Source of the DNA: Flavobacterium sp. 83
GTDB taxonomy: Bacteria; Bacteroidota; Bacteroidia; Flavobacteriales; Flavobacteriaceae
DNA length: 64,000 bases
Direction: 5' to 3'
Assembly: GCF_000744835.1 (NCBI RefSeq)
Contig: NZ_JQMS01000001.1
Span: 62,001 to 126,000 of the forward strand
This document shows positions 62,679 to 64,000 of this stretch, one piece after another; the stretch's first letter is position 1, and every line of letters begins with the position of its first letter. The notes below the pieces were generated by a model. That model was not told the origin of the DNA. It saw nothing but the letters and a program-made list of their open reading frames with translations, and made no database searches. The translations under genes were made by a program, and so were the position numbers.

Positions 62679-62840
62679 GCCTACATTAGTTCATATTTGG
62701 TAAACTCAACACTAACAATTTAGAATGAGCAAATCATCACTACTAAAGCATGCCACGCTTCGGCGAGGAAACTTGAACAGTGAGTTAGCTCAAAACTTGT
62801 CTTTCCGAGTTTATTCAAGCAACCTAATGTAGGCTTTTTT
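62679..62840 (+). ncRNA. ssrS: 6S-type RNA (6S-Flavo)
   Basis: GCCTACATTAG (62679-62689) pairs perfectly with CTAATGTAGGC (62824-62834) to close the RNA, followed by six T's (62835-62840) as a terminator. Inside, GGTAAACTC and GAGTTTATT form another stem, and a C-rich loop lies around 62753-62772. The order zapA - 6S - rny matches Bacteroidota and also the zapA-ssrS order of E. coli. 6S RNA mimics an open promoter and binds RNA polymerase. Confidence 0.9.
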
Positions 62841-62860
62841 ATATATAAATTTTAACAAAC

Positions 62861-64000
62861 ATGGACAACATATTAACGATCATTATTACTGGTTTTATAG
62901 GTATTGCAGGAGGTTTTGGGATAGCCAAAATAATAGAAAAAAGCAATATTTCTAACTTAATTAAAAACGCAAAAAAAGAAGCAGCATCGATTCTAAAAGA
63001 TGCTAATCTTGAAGCTGAAAACATAAAAAAAGATAAAATTCTTCAAGCTAAAGAAAAATTTATCGAATTGAAATCAGAGCATGAGCAAGTAATTCTTTCT
63101 CGTGACAAAAAAGTAGCAGAAATAGAAAAAAGAGTTCGTGATAAAGAATCTCAAATTTCTAATGAATTATCTAAAGCGAAAAAAGTTAATGATGATTTTG
63201 AAGCAAAAACTTTAGAATATAACACTAAAATAGAAGTCTTAGATAAAAGACAATCTGAAGTAGATAAATTACACAAAAGCCAATTGCAACAATTGGAAGT
63301 AATCTCAGGTTTATCAGCTGAGGAAGCCAAAAATCAATTAGTAGAAGGATTAAAAGCTGAAGCTAAAAGCAAAGCAATGTCTCATATTCAAGATACCATT
63401 GAGGAAGCTAAATTGACTGCTCAACAAGAAGCAAAGAAAATTATCATCAACACGATTCAAAGAGTTGGGACAGAAGAAGCGGTAGAAAACTGCGTATCTG
63501 TTTTCAATATTGAATCTGATGATGTAAAAGGAAGAATCATTGGTCGTGAAGGCCGAAATATTCGTGCCCTTGAAGCTGCAACCGGAGTTGAAATCATTGT
63601 AGACGATACACCAGAAGCTATTATTCTTTCATGTTTTGATCCTGTTCGTAGAGAAATTGCACGTTTGGCATTACACAAATTGGTAACTGACGGAAGAATT
63701 CACCCAGCACGTATTGAAGAAGTTGTTGCTAAAACAGCCAAACAAATTGATGATGAAATTATAGAAGTTGGTAAACGTACCGTTATTGATTTAGGAATTC
63801 ACGGTTTACATCCTGAATTGATTAAAGTTGTGGGACGTATGAAATACCGTTCTTCTTATGGACAAAATTTACTGCAACACTCCCGAGAAGTTTCTAAACT
63901 TTGTGGAATCATGGCAGCTGAACTTGGCTTAAACGTAAAACTAGCTAAAAGAGCAGGTTTATTACACGATATTGGTAAAGTTCCAGATGCAGAAAGTGAT
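62861..64000 (+). CDS. rny: Ribonuclease Y (5' part only)
   Basis: The ATG at 62861 starts an open frame running off the right edge; 380 codons are seen. A membrane anchor (residues 5-24), a long coiled coil (about 30-200), a KH domain (about 210-270, [20 protein letters not shown]) and the start of the HD domain ([15 protein letters not shown]) are present. RNase Y starts mRNA decay from the membrane. Its 3' end lies outside the window. Confidence 0.97.
   Translation, partial: MDNILTIIITGFIGIAGGFGIAKIIEKSNISNLIKNAKKEAASILKDANLEAENIKKDKILQAKEKFIELKSEHEQVILSRDKKVAEIEKRVRDKESQISNELSKAKKVNDDFEAKTLEYNTKIEVLDKRQSEVDKLHKSQLQQLEVISGLSAEEAKNQLVEGLKAEAKSKAMSHIQDTIEEAKLTAQQEAKKIIINTIQRVGTEEAVENCVSVFNIESDDVKGRIIGREGRNIRALEAATGVEIIVDDTPEAIILSCFDPVRREIARLALHKLVTDGRIHPARIEEVVAKTAKQIDDEIIEVGKRTVIDLGIHGLHPELIKVVGRMKYRSSYGQNLLQHSREVSKLCGIMAAELGLNVKLAKRAGLLHDIGKVPDAESD

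Noticed and set aside
1..64000. CRISPR arrays and tRNA or rRNA genes
   Set aside because: No regularly spaced repeats of 20-40 bases and no tRNA T-loop/anticodon pattern were seen by reading; a tRNAscan and a CRISPR search would be needed to exclude them fully.

Overview
The window looks like chromosomal DNA of a Flavobacterium-type bacterium (Bacteroidota, Flavobacteriia). The sequence is AT-rich, Shine-Dalgarno sites are weak or absent, and many genes are preceded by the flavobacterial -7 box TAnnTTTG, in two clear cases 19 bases after a TTG. Protein content fits: TonB-dependent receptors, SusC-like leader domains, a 951-residue CarB, DUF4199, a GlmU-like sugar nucleotidyltransferase, and a 6S-type RNA between zapA and rny.

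Layout. (1) 1-8987 is a vitamin B12 uptake and salvage locus. A BtuB-like receptor (cut by the left edge) lies under a cobalamin riboswitch. CobC, CobS, a BluB-CobT fusion, a Dph6-like ATP pyrophosphatase, CobU and a small cysteine-rich protein are on the minus strand; BtuF, BtuC and BtuD are divergent. Together they would import corrinoid, make dimethylbenzimidazole and rebuild the lower nucleotide loop. (2) 9265-16744 holds ordinary genes: a lipoprotein, a SAM methyltransferase, TrmL, an RluE-type pseudouridine synthase, RmuC, a thioesterase and a YceI protein. (3) 16747-31757 is a light-response island. It holds an SDR39U1 epimerase, a TetR-like regulator, an ABC1 kinase, a 44-residue DUF2256 protein, cryptochrome DASH, a second and unusual photolyase-family protein, TIGR03643, two SDR proteins, FolE, a class I photolyase, an SRPBCC protein, crtZ, crtB, crtI and a MerR regulator. 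The MerR protein has a cobalamin-binding domain carrying the CarH hallmarks W-x9-E-H and E-x-H-x-x-G. (4) 31832-40519 holds a Kir channel, a phosphoribosyltransferase/hydrolase pair, a VOC protein, a frameshifted membrane gene, a YkgJ-type protein, carB, rpmH and a TPR gene. (5) 40552-41980 is a complete IS3-family element that inserted into the loop of the TPR gene's terminator, leaving a 3-bp duplication. (6) 42173-62652 holds cell-envelope and housekeeping genes: a lytic transglycosylase, pirin, ABC-F, an L,D-transpeptidase-like protein, a GlmU-like protein, L31, DUF4199 plus GT2, a phosphosugar mutase, an MsbA-like exporter, a TonB receptor, an M23 peptidase and ZapA. (7) 62679-64000 holds the 6S-Flavo RNA and the start of rny.

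The most interesting theme is the pairing of B12 acquisition with a B12-dependent photoreceptor. Imported and remodelled cobalamin would be the chromophore that lets the MerR protein release the carotenoid and photolyase genes in light, while FolE could supply the pterin antenna for the photolyases. The links between these parts are inferred from gene content, motifs and shared GTTTAAC-type sites at two promoters; none is shown directly by the sequence.
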